Below, in pieces: positions 8,092 to 14,936 of a stretch of 36,697 bases of DNA. The notes below the pieces were generated by a model. The model did no database searches. It was given only the letters and a program-made list of their open reading frames with translations, and was not told where the DNA came from. Origin of the DNA: URNF01 sp045638005 (lineage in GTDB: Bacteria; Bacillota; Clostridia; Oscillospirales; Acutalibacteraceae); contig JAZUAN010000033.1 of NCBI GenBank assembly GCA_045638005.1, positions 1-36,697 on the forward strand. Reading direction: 5' to 3'. Both the position numbers and the translations under genes were made by a program. How positions within the stretch are numbered: position 1 is the first letter of the stretch; the number at the start of each line of letters is the position of its first letter.

Positions 8092-8122
8092 AAAAAAGAA
8101 GCCCCAAAGGGCTTCTTTTTTT
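8091..8122. terminator. Bidirectional terminator between potD and galU
   Basis: A perfect 14-bp stem (8091-8104 with 8109-8122) has a CAAA loop and is A-rich on one arm and T-rich on the other, so it can stop transcription in both directions. It sits between the convergent potD and galU genes. Its first base is the last base of the potD stop codon. Confidence 0.9.
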
Positions 8123-8130
8123 GTACATAA

Positions 8131-9003
8131 TCAAAGTTTTTTAGATAATTCTTTGAGATAGGCACGAAAATCATCACCGATCTCCGGATGTGTGAGCGCT
8201 ACTTCGCATGCCGCTTGCATAATACCAAGCTTGTTACCCATGTCGTAGCGGGTTCCGATATAATCCACACCGATCATGCCATCTGTTTTCGCAAGCTGCA
8301 ACATAGCATCCGTAAGCTGGATCTCGCCTCCTGCGCCGGGAGGCGTTTTATCCAGAATATCAAAAATCTCCGGCGGCAGTATACATCTGCCCAGAATGGA
8401 ATACAACGACATGATTTGTTCAGGCTTCGGCTTTTCGATCATATCGCTGACCTCGAATATGCGGTCGGAAAGGGGAGAGACGGCCAAAGAGCAATATTTG
8501 ACAATCTGTTCCTGCGTGACCTCTTTGATACCGACAACACCTTTACCGTACTGCTCATATACGCGACATAATTGTCCGCAAGCGGGATCATCACTCAATA
8601 TGACATCATCACCGTATAAAACGGCAAAAGGTTCATCGCCTACAAAGGTTCGCGCACAGGATACAGCGTGTCCAAGACCTTTTGTTTCTTTTTGACGGAT
8701 GAAGGTGATATTTGCAAGATGCGTAATAGCACGCACCTGTTCTAATACATCGGTTTTTCCGGTTGCTTCCAACCGTGCTTCCAGTTCAACGGCGTGATCA
8801 AAATGATCCGCAATAAGACCTTTCCCACGGTTTGTGATGATCAAAATCTCTTCAATACCGGCACTCACCGCTTCTTCAACGATATACTGAATTGCAGGTT
8901 TATCAACAATCGGCAACATTTCCTTGGGCATAACCTTCGTGATCGGCAACACACGCGTGCCAAGTCCCGCCGCAGGAATGACAGCCTTACGAATTTTTTT
9001 CAT
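8131..9003 (-). CDS. galU: UTP--glucose-1-phosphate uridylyltransferase
   Basis: This cytosolic 290-residue enzyme makes UDP-glucose from UTP and glucose-1-phosphate, for glycolipid, teichoic acid and capsule synthesis. The nucleotidyltransferase signature AAGLGTRVLPITKVMPKEML is at residues 11-30, followed by DKPAIQYIVEEAV. ETKGLGHAVSCA (near 105) and the YGDD region (near 130) are also as in GalU/GtaB. Length matches the family. The start follows a GAGGGAAC SD only 14 nt after the stop of the upstream zinc-ribbon membrane protein gene, so the two are probably co-transcribed. It converges on potD across a shared terminator. Confidence 0.96.
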   Translation of the reverse strand: MKKIRKAVIPAAGLGTRVLPITKVMPKEMLPIVDKPAIQYIVEEAVSAGIEEILIITNRGKGLIADHFDHAVELEARLEATGKTDVLEQVRAITHLANITFIRQKETKGLGHAVSCARTFVGDEPFAVLYGDDVILSDDPACGQLCRVYEQYGKGVVGIKEVTQEQIVKYCSLAVSPLSDRIFEVSDMIEKPKPEQIMSLYSILGRCILPPEIFDILDKTPPGAGGEIQLTDAMLQLAKTDGMIGVDYIGTRYDMGNKLGIMQAACEVALTHPEIGDDFRAYLKELSKKL

Positions 9004-9016
9004 ACAGTTCCCTCAC

Positions 9017-9985
9017 TTAAAAGAATACTATATTAGAAAAGAAGGACGCCAAATACAAAACCACATACGCAACAATCGCCAAAACGGAAGAAACGCCGCC
9101 TGCTGCAACAATGGCAGCAGAATTGGCTTGCCCGCGTAGCTTTAATATCCGCTTTTTAGCTAAGGAGAAATACAGATAATTACCGAACACCCCAAAGAAA
9201 ACACGCAGCAGCGCGCTTATAAATAAAAGCAGATATATAATCAACTGCCACTGACGAAAAACACTGTCGCCTGACAATTGTTCCAAACGCATTACCAGTT
9301 CTTCGCCACTCATAGTGGCAGAAAATCCGATATAACCATACAACACAAAGGAACTGATAACCGCGCGCAGCACCTCAAACAACAGCACAATGGTGCCAAA
9401 AAAGCGCTGTTTACGAAACCACAGCCAATATGGGGTCATCAAGAAAGCCGCCCAATTCCAGCCAAAACTGCTTCCTTTTTGACTCATTTTATAAAATCGC
9501 GGTACATAATACTGACTGTTTTGCCCCACAAAGAGTCGAAAGTCTTTCGCGGAAACACCATCTATATCCGTATAATCCGGCACATTGACTGTATCCGTAT
9601 GAAACGGGCGGTATTCACCATACCCACCAAAGGAAGAGAAAGGTGCTTGTTCATGCGTTTTTTCGTCTTCAAAAGTGCTATTCCAATCCTCCGCCTGCAA
9701 AGCTTTACCGCAATGCGCACAAAATTCCGCAAAAACCGAATTATCGTGACCGCAATGCGGACAACGCTGCGTTACAGATCGTTCCGCTGCTTTTGCATGA
9801 GTAGTATATTGCTCACGGGTCCACTGCTGCGAAGTGCCGTGCGTTTGTTCAAAATGGCAATGTCCCTCTTGTTTCCAACAGCTTCTATGATGAGGTGCGC
9901 CGCAAGCAGGGCAGACAACTACATCATCGTTTTCGGAAAACGGTTGATCACATACCGGACAAGAAAATCCTTGATAAAAAAACAC
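9017..9985 (-). CDS. RING-like/zinc-ribbon membrane protein with DUF2628 domain
   Basis: This 322-residue protein has two zinc modules at the N-terminus. A prokaryotic RING-like set is formed by C9, C12, C25, C28, H32/H33, C36 and H42/C43 (SCPVCDQPF...VVCPACGAPHHRSCW). A zinc ribbon is formed by C75, C78, C89 and C92 (CPHCGHDN...FCAHCGKAL). The C-terminal half (about 165-320) has the DUF2628 segment SFGWNWAAFLMTPYWLWFRKQ followed by three or four hydrophobic helices. The start codon is GTG at 9985, six bases after a GGAGG SD; no nearby ATG is better placed. Function is unknown. The domain order suggests a membrane sensor or assembly factor with its zinc head in the cytosol. There is no evidence for ubiquitin-like activity. 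Confidence 0.8.
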   Translation of the reverse strand: MFFYQGFSCPVCDQPFSENDDVVVCPACGAPHHRSCWKQEGHCHFEQTHGTSQQWTREQYTTHAKAAERSVTQRCPHCGHDNSVFAEFCAHCGKALQAEDWNSTFEDEKTHEQAPFSSFGGYGEYRPFHTDTVNVPDYTDIDGVSAKDFRLFVGQNSQYYVPRFYKMSQKGSSFGWNWAAFLMTPYWLWFRKQRFFGTIVLLFEVLRAVISSFVLYGYIGFSATMSGEELVMRLEQLSGDSVFRQWQLIIYLLLFISALLRVFFGVFGNYLYFSLAKKRILKLRGQANSAAIVAAGGVSSVLAIVAYVVLYLASFFSNIVFF

Positions 9986-10015
9986 GGTACGCCTCCATTC
10001 TTACAGGATACACTT

Positions 10016-10044
10016 ATTTTACCTTTTCTTTGATGTTTTAGCAA
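10016..10044 (-). promoter_or_regulatory. Probable sigma-A promoter of the zinc-ribbon protein/galU operon
   Basis: On the minus strand TTGCTA (10044-10039), a 17-nt spacer and TAAAAT (10021-10016) lie about 30 nt upstream of the GTG start at 9985. Spacing is ideal and both hexamers differ from consensus at one or two bases. Confidence 0.6.
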
Positions 10045-10095
10045 CTGTTTTTTGCCAGTATTTATAATTTGTTTAAAAGTTTCGCTGTGGATCAG

Positions 10096-10124
10096 TTGAT
10101 ATTTCATAAAAAAAACAGTATAAT
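10096..10124 (+). promoter_or_regulatory. Sigma-A promoter of the M42 peptidase operon
   Basis: TTGATA (10096-10101), a 17-nt spacer and a perfect TATAAT (10119-10124) lie just upstream of the AAGGAG SD of the first M42 gene. Initiation is expected near 10131, so the leader is short. It is divergent from the promoter at 10016-10044, with the two -35 elements about 50 nt apart. Confidence 0.8.
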
Positions 10125-10149
10125 ATACATTTGATAAGGAGATGTTTAT

Positions 10150-11190
10150 ATGTCTGACGCATATATCTTAAAAGTTTTGGAGCAATTATGCAACGCTGCC
10201 GGCGTAGGCGGACAGCAACAGATCGTCAATACAGCACGCGAATTATTATCAGAATACACAAACGATATTTCTCTGGATGCAGTTGGGAGCCTAATTGCAA
10301 CCCTTTCTTGTGATATCACGAATGCACCGACTATTTTATTGGAAGCACACATGGATGAGATCGGCTTTATCGTCACCGCAATTGACGAAAAAGGTTTTTT
10401 AAAGGTGCAACCGTGCGGAGGTGTAGATTGCCGTTGCCTCGCTGCGACACCGGTAACCGTATGGACAAACACGGATACACCGCTAAACGGTGTGTTTTGC
10501 TCCACACCTCCGCATCTTCAAAGCGAAAAAAAGGATACGGTGCTTACAAATGATGCATTATACATTGACATCGGCTTGCCGTATGACGAAGTAATAACAC
10601 GTGTAAAACCAGGTACAAAGGTCTCTTTTTCCAACAATTTCGCCTGTATGCAAGAAGGCAGAGTTACCTCAAAAGCTTTGGATAATAGAGCAGGAATGGC
10701 AGCTGTTTTATATGCGTTACAGCTTTTAAAAAATATTTCTCTACCTTGCACAGTGAAAGTATTATTCGCATGCGGTGAAGAACTCGGTTGCCGCGGTGCC
10801 ACACCGGGCGCTTTTTCCACGCAAGCCAATGTCGCTATTATAACTGATGTAAGCTTTGCATATACACCTGATGCCAAACGTGAGGAATGTGGTGAGATGG
10901 GGAAGGGTGTTATGCTTGGAATATCGCCCACGCTTTCGTACGAACTCACCAAAAAAATGCAAAGCATTATGGAAAAACACGATATTAATTTCCAAACAGA
11001 GGTAGTGGGCGGGAAAACAGGTACGGATGCAGATGCAATCGGCATTGTACGCGAAGGCATTCCAAGTGTTTTGCTGTCTATCCCGCTCAAATATATGCAC
11101 ACACCGGTAGAAACTGTTGATATCTGTGATATTGCTGCTGTCGGCAAAAGCATGGCCGCGTTTATCGAGGAAGGAGTATTGCAAAAATGA
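10150..11190 (+). CDS. M42 family metallo-aminopeptidase (first of tandem pair)
   Basis: This 346-residue cytosolic enzyme belongs to the glutamyl aminopeptidase/cellulase M family, which trims N-terminal residues from peptides using two metal ions. Metal and catalytic residues are in place: His67 (EAHMDEIG), Asp178 (ALDNRAG), Glu210-Glu211 (CGEELG), Asp233 and His317 (KYMHTP). The PDZ-like insertion between the first two blocks (about 80-165) is present. An AAGGAGATG SD precedes the ATG. It is the first gene of a four-gene operon, and its TGA overlaps the second M42 gene by an ATGA junction. It is more diverged than its partner in the Glu-Glu block (EELGCRGA rather than EEVGLRGA). Many M42 enzymes form dodecamers. 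Confidence 0.92.
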   Translation: MSDAYILKVLEQLCNAAGVGGQQQIVNTARELLSEYTNDISLDAVGSLIATLSCDITNAPTILLEAHMDEIGFIVTAIDEKGFLKVQPCGGVDCRCLAATPVTVWTNTDTPLNGVFCSTPPHLQSEKKDTVLTNDALYIDIGLPYDEVITRVKPGTKVSFSNNFACMQEGRVTSKALDNRAGMAAVLYALQLLKNISLPCTVKVLFACGEELGCRGATPGAFSTQANVAIITDVSFAYTPDAKREECGEMGKGVMLGISPTLSYELTKKMQSIMEKHDINFQTEVVGGKTGTDADAIGIVREGIPSVLLSIPLKYMHTPVETVDICDIAAVGKSMAAFIEEGVLQK

Positions 11191-12203
11191 AACAACATTT
11201 AAAAGAGTTGTGCGAGCTCCCTGGCACTTCCGGCAGGGAAGAGGCGGTGCGCAACTATATCCTCTCTCAGCTAAATACTTTTCCCTCAAAAAAAGAAATT
11301 ACCGTTGATCCACTCGGCAATATTATTTGTTCCGTGCAAGGCAAGCAACGTTCCTTAAAAAAGGTTATGTTCTCCGCACACATGGATGAAATAGGTTTGA
11401 TCATAACCGATATTACGGATAACGGCTATCTACGTTTTGCAACGGTTGGCGGCATTGATGATGCCGTTCTATGCGGCAGACGTGTAAAAATAGGGGATAT
11501 TGTTGGCGTTATAGGGTGTAAAGCTATTCACCTTTGCGACAAAGAAGAGGCTAAAAAGCAACCAAAGGCAACACAATTGTTGATAGATATCGGCGTGGAA
11601 ACTGCCGAAAAAGCTAAAAAAGTGGTCAAACCCGGAGATACTGCGGTATTTGATACGCGGTTTTGTGAGATGCAGGATCTAATCATGGCAAAAGCGTTGG
11701 ATGACCGTGCCGGTTGTGCATTATTGCTGGAATTAGCGAAAGAAACACCACCTTACGATATCACACTGGTATTCACCGTACAAGAGGAAGTGGGACTGCG
11801 TGGAGCGGGCCCCGCTGCGTTTACAGTGCAGCCGGATATCGCCGTTATCGTAGAAACTACCACAGCCGCTGACATAGCGGATGTTTCCGGTGATAAGAAA
11901 GTTTGCATGGTAGGAAAAGGTCCCGTTGTCTCTTTTATGGACAAGGCTACGCTATACGACTCGGAGTTGTATGCAAAAATTCGTGAAATCGCCGATACAC
12001 ACCACATTCCCAATCAGACTAAAACGCTGATTTCCGGCGGGAACGATGCCGGCGCAATTCAGCGTTCAGGCTTTGGCACGCGTGTTGCATCCGTTTCTTT
12101 GCCGTGTCGTTATATTCATTCTCCGTCTTGCGTGTTATCATTTAAGGATATGGAAAGCACACAAAAATTACTTCTGCGTTTGATTGAGGTGCTTCCCGTA
12201 TGA
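11187..12203 (+). CDS. M42 family metallo-aminopeptidase (second of tandem pair)
   Basis: This 338-residue paralogue of the preceding gene has His65 (SAHMDEIG), Asp172 (ALDDRAG), Glu200-Glu201 (QEEVGLRGA) and His311 (RYIHSP). At the position of the usual fifth metal ligand Asp it has Glu223 (VIVETT), an acidic change that could still bind metal. It starts with LKELCELPGTSGREEAVRNY, a common M42 opening. Four-base overlaps join it to the genes on both sides. Two linked, diverged M42 enzymes could differ in substrate preference or form a mixed complex; the sequence does not decide this. Confidence 0.92.
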   Translation: MKQHLKELCELPGTSGREEAVRNYILSQLNTFPSKKEITVDPLGNIICSVQGKQRSLKKVMFSAHMDEIGLIITDITDNGYLRFATVGGIDDAVLCGRRVKIGDIVGVIGCKAIHLCDKEEAKKQPKATQLLIDIGVETAEKAKKVVKPGDTAVFDTRFCEMQDLIMAKALDDRAGCALLLELAKETPPYDITLVFTVQEEVGLRGAGPAAFTVQPDIAVIVETTTAADIADVSGDKKVCMVGKGPVVSFMDKATLYDSELYAKIREIADTHHIPNQTKTLISGGNDAGAIQRSGFGTRVASVSLPCRYIHSPSCVLSFKDMESTQKLLLRLIEVLPV

Positions 12204-12961
12204 TTTTTTTATGGACTAAGGAAAACCTGCCGCGCATGTCTGTTAGTTGGCAGGGAACATATATCGCCTCCAGGTTTGCGGCATACGGTACAAACCAACA
12301 GTTTGCGCCTTTTTACGCAGATGAAAAAGGAAATATGCTATCAATTCTGGACGGTAAAGCCGTTTTAGCAGGAGAAACCATTGATATAGACGAGTGGGCA
12401 ATTTTTCTCAGTATGCATCCGGAAATCGAGGTTGTCACATCTGAAAAACATTTTGCCCAGCAATTAGCAGAGCACTTCCAAAAGAAATGCACATATAAAA
12501 CGGTGATGCGCCTAGAAAACGCACTACCGCCGGTAGAAATACCACTGGTTTCACCAACACCGCGACAAATGTATCCGTTGCTTTTGGAGGTGTTTGGCGA
12601 TACCATGCCGGCATTTGACGGTTGGTATGTAGATGTTTCACATCGTATGCGGCATAATATTTGTAAAACAGCCGGTATTGAGCGGGAAGGTAAGTTGGTA
12701 TCTACCGCTATGACAGTTGCTGAATCTGCTGATGCTGCGATTGTCGGCGCGGTAGCAACCGCAGCATCTCATCGCAAGATGGGGTTAGCAAGCCAGTGTT
12801 TGCGCGGTCTTGTTGCCGACATTCTCACCAAAAATAAACATAAAACCATCATGATTTCACCCAAGAATAGCGGAGCAGAAAGATTATACGCTTCTATGGG
12901 ATTCGCAGTATGCGGTGAAATCGGAGAGATGCGCATAAGGGATGATAAAAATGGAAAATAA
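12200..12961 (+). CDS. GNAT family N-acetyltransferase (C-terminal GNAT domain)
   Basis: This is a 253-residue protein. The C-terminal half carries the acetyl-CoA binding GNAT pattern: AAIVGAVATAASHRKMGLASQCLRGLV (motif A, about 183-210, with H-R-K-M-G-L-A in the pyrophosphate loop) and NSGAERLYASMGFAVCGEIGE (motif B, about 222-243). The N-terminal ~120 residues are diverged and may form a partial second GNAT fold. It is coupled by ATGA to the upstream M42 gene and overlaps the next reading frame by eleven bases. The acceptor substrate is unknown. Its place among peptidases and a PLP enzyme hints at amino acid or peptide acetylation. Confidence 0.85.
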   Translation: MIFLWTKENLPRMSVSWQGTYIASRFAAYGTNQQFAPFYADEKGNMLSILDGKAVLAGETIDIDEWAIFLSMHPEIEVVTSEKHFAQQLAEHFQKKCTYKTVMRLENALPPVEIPLVSPTPRQMYPLLLEVFGDTMPAFDGWYVDVSHRMRHNICKTAGIEREGKLVSTAMTVAESADAAIVGAVATAASHRKMGLASQCLRGLVADILTKNKHKTIMISPKNSGAERLYASMGFAVCGEIGEMRIRDDKNGK

Positions 12962-14231
12962 AGAGTTCTTTAAATTTGATGAAAAACTGTTGCGTTTGGC
13001 AGAAAAAACACAATTGGAAATACAGCAACAGTTTGCCGAAATTGATAAAATCACTGAATATAATCAACAAAAAGTATTGTCAGCGTTTATCCGTCACGAT
13101 GTGAGTGAATCGCATTTTGCGGCAACCACCGGATACGGCTACGGTGATCGCGGACGCGACAAACTGGACGAAGTATTTGCGGATATTTTCGAAACAGAAG
13201 ATGCACTGGTACGCCACAGCATTCTATCAGGCACACATGCTATCACGATTGCTTTGTTCGGTATTTTACAGCCGGGTGATTGCATGCTGGCTGCTACCGG
13301 TCGCCCGTATGATACTTTACATCAAGTGATTGGTATCAATGAAAAAAATCCCGGCTCACTTGCCGAAATGGGGGTTGGCTACAAAGAAGTACCGCTCAAT
13401 GATCAGGAAAAACCGGATCTGCCGGCAATCAAAGCCGCTTTGGCAGAAGAACCTGCCGTCAAGTTAGTACATATCCAACGTTCCAGAGGATACGCAACTC
13501 GTCCGTCTTTACATGTGTCCGAGATCGAAGAGATCGTGCGCACAGTACGCAGCGTGCGTTCGGACGTCGTTATTTTTGTTGACGATTGTTACGGCGAGTT
13601 TGTAGAAAGACATGAGCCTACCGCCGTCGGAGTAGATCTCATGGCAGGCTCTCTCATTAAAAACGCTGGCGGCGGTATTGCGGAAAACGGCGGTTATATC
13701 TGCGGTAAGAAAGAACTTATCGAACGCTGCTCATACCGCATGACAACACCCGGACTTGGCAGGGAAGTAGGCGCTTCCTTAGGGCACAACCGTACGCTGT
13801 ACATGGGTTTATTCCAAGCACCTCATGTTACCGGCGAAGCATTAAAAACTGCTGTTTTCGCATCTGCTTTAATACAAAACATGGGATTTGATGTTTCTCC
13901 GAAACCTACGGAACCCAGAGCGGATATTATCCAAACGCTTCTTTTGGAGAAACCCGAAGCACTCATCGCATTTTGCCAAGGACTGCAGAGTGGATCTCCG
14001 GTGGATGCATTTGTGATACCCGAACCTTGGGATATGCCGGGCTATGATAATGAAGTCATTATGGCGGCAGGTGCATTCACAATGGGTGCGTCTATTGAAT
14101 TATCCGCTGATGCGCCTCTCAGAGAACCGTATGCAGTTTTCATGCAAGGGGGACTGCAATATCATTCTGGTAAAATTGGTGTATTATCAGCTGCACAACG
14201 ACTAATTGATAAAGGTATCGTAACATTATAA
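12951..14231 (+). CDS. PLP-dependent enzyme, aluminium-resistance/methionine gamma-lyase family
   Basis: This 426-residue fold-type I PLP enzyme belongs to the family once called 'aluminium resistance protein' and now 'methionine gamma-lyase family'. Characteristic blocks are the glycine-rich GYGYGDRGRDKLDEVFADIF near residues 60-80, RHSILSGTHAITIALFG near 90-106, DDCYGEFVERHEPTAVG near 210-226 and the probable Schiff-base lysine in GSLIKNAGGGIAENGGY near 232-248. I place the start at the ATG at 12951, with AAGGG about 10 nt upstream; the in-frame ATG at 12942 overlaps that SD. It is the last gene before a strong terminator. Family and cofactor are secure; the reaction (C-S lysis of a sulfur amino acid) is inferred from the family. 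Confidence 0.9.
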   Translation: MENKEFFKFDEKLLRLAEKTQLEIQQQFAEIDKITEYNQQKVLSAFIRHDVSESHFAATTGYGYGDRGRDKLDEVFADIFETEDALVRHSILSGTHAITIALFGILQPGDCMLAATGRPYDTLHQVIGINEKNPGSLAEMGVGYKEVPLNDQEKPDLPAIKAALAEEPAVKLVHIQRSRGYATRPSLHVSEIEEIVRTVRSVRSDVVIFVDDCYGEFVERHEPTAVGVDLMAGSLIKNAGGGIAENGGYICGKKELIERCSYRMTTPGLGREVGASLGHNRTLYMGLFQAPHVTGEALKTAVFASALIQNMGFDVSPKPTEPRADIIQTLLLEKPEALIAFCQGLQSGSPVDAFVIPEPWDMPGYDNEVIMAAGAFTMGASIELSADAPLREPYAVFMQGGLQYHSGKIGVLSAAQRLIDKGIVTL

Positions 14232-14234
14232 AAT

Positions 14235-14287
14235 AAAAATCCTTTTTTCGTTTCTGCAAAACACAAAAGCGAGAAAAGGATTTTTTT
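14235..14287 (+). terminator. Intrinsic terminator of the M42/GNAT/PLP operon
   Basis: A 16-bp stem (AAAAATCCTTTT at 14235-14246 with AAAAGGATTTTT at 14274-14285, extended by TTCG/CGAG) closes a 19-nt loop and ends in seven T residues. It begins four bases after the PLP-enzyme stop codon. The A-rich 5' arm could also serve the minus strand, but no minus-strand gene ends here. Confidence 0.9.
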
Positions 14288-14308
14288 GTTATTTTCTTAA
14301 AACAGCTA

Positions 14309-14371
14309 TTGACAAGGGGGTACCCTTTTTGATATACTTAACTAAACAAAATGAATATTTTGTTTAGTTAA
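14309..14371 (+). promoter_or_regulatory. Strong promoter with a perfect 15-bp inverted-repeat operator
   Basis: TTGACA (14309-14314), an 18-nt spacer and TATACT (14333-14338) form a strong sigma-A promoter. An exact inverted repeat follows: TTAACTAAACAAAAT (14338-14352), GAAT, ATTTTGTTTAGTTAA (14357-14371). It starts on the last base of the -10 and covers the expected start site, the classic position of a repressor operator. The spacer also holds the palindrome GGGTACCC (14318-14325). The size suits a dimeric repressor of the MarR or TetR type, but I cannot assign a family. An SD-like AGGGGAGGGG follows at 14371-14380 with no start codon after it. Confidence 0.7.
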
Positions 14372-14898
14372 GGGGAGGGGTAAATCAAATTTTAGGGGAA
14401 ACAAGGCTTTTTGCGGCTTTTTATCAGTAGTTTGTGATATTTGCCTGCTTTTAAAGGTTTCACACTAAAAACGGCAACTTTTTTAATTCCTTTCGTTTAA
14501 TCTTTCATCATTCCGGAAATTTAAAAACGCTGTAAACCAGAGTTCGTTTTTTATGTTGGAATACTCTTTTGTTCCAAAAGTTTTTTACATTGCGTCAGCT
14601 GCATTTAAAAAAAATGATACACTGTTTGTTCTTAGAATTTAAAATCGCTATACACAAGAGTTGATTTTAATTATTTGCTTGGAAGTCAGAAACTTAGATT
14701 ATAACTTCAAGTAATTTACTCGGTTTGAAATTTTTTCATATTTCTTATTGATCCATCCCTTCTCAAGCAATTACAGTATATGTATTGGTTGCCTCTCTTT
14801 TTTCAACGTTCTCTTACCGGCGATCGGCTTTTAGTATTACCGCATACATACCCGCTATTTTCCTCTCATCAATTTTCGAAAGGTATTCCCTATCTTTT
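14372..14898. other. Gene-free AT-rich leader or ncRNA region before the xer gene
   Basis: About 530 nt without a convincing gene: short frames in all directions are broken by stops and lack ribosome binding sites. It starts with the SD-like AGGGGAGGGG without an ATG, which could mark a decayed gene behind the operator promoter. A weak terminator-like hairpin, CTTTTG-TTC-CAAAAG followed by six T (14566-14586), could end a transcript of about 240 nt. Two related hairpins are described separately. Otherwise I see no feature. Confidence 0.4.
14518..14670 (+). repeat. Two related hairpin repeats 118 nt apart
   Basis: Copy A (14518-14550) and copy B (14636-14668) match at 27 of 33 positions. Each folds to a hairpin: A pairs AAAAACG (14523-14529) with CGTTTTT (14545-14551); B pairs TTAAAATC (14639-14646) with GATTTTAA (14663-14670). 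The loops share GCT..TA..AC..AGAGTT. Three of the six differences fall in the stems, yet both stems still form, one base out of register, which suggests selection on the structure. Confidence 0.6.
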
Positions 14899-14917
14899 TT
14901 GTGAAACTGTTTCACAA
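14899..14917 (+). promoter_or_regulatory. 19-nt perfect palindrome upstream of the xer SD
   Basis: TTGTGAAAC (14899-14907), a single T, and GTTTCACAA (14909-14917) form a perfect palindrome ending 4 nt before the AGGAGG SD (14922-14927). It could be a DNA operator for a dimeric regulator, or an RNA hairpin of eight pairs with a CTG loop that limits ribosome access. It is unlike the Firmicutes LexA box. Confidence 0.55.
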
Positions 14918-14936
14918 CGTCAGGAGGATGTTTCAT

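Noticed and set aside
9017..9985. The RING-like protein as part of a bacterial ubiquitin-like conjugation system
   Set aside because: No E1, E2, ubiquitin-like or deubiquitinase genes are nearby; its partner is galU.
9278..10033. A 251-codon plus-strand frame opposite the zinc-ribbon membrane protein
   Set aside because: The minus-strand protein has conserved Cys pairs, DUF2628 and a GGAGG SD; the plus frame shows only Arg/Thr-rich shadow sequence.
14518..14670. The two hairpin repeats as a CRISPR array
   Set aside because: There are only two diverged copies, the spacing is 85 nt of unique sequence and no cas gene is present.
14901..14936. An upstream in-frame start for the Xer recombinase
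   Set aside because: The AGGAGG SD at 14922-14927 matches the ATG at 14937, and the 14901 codon lies inside the palindrome.
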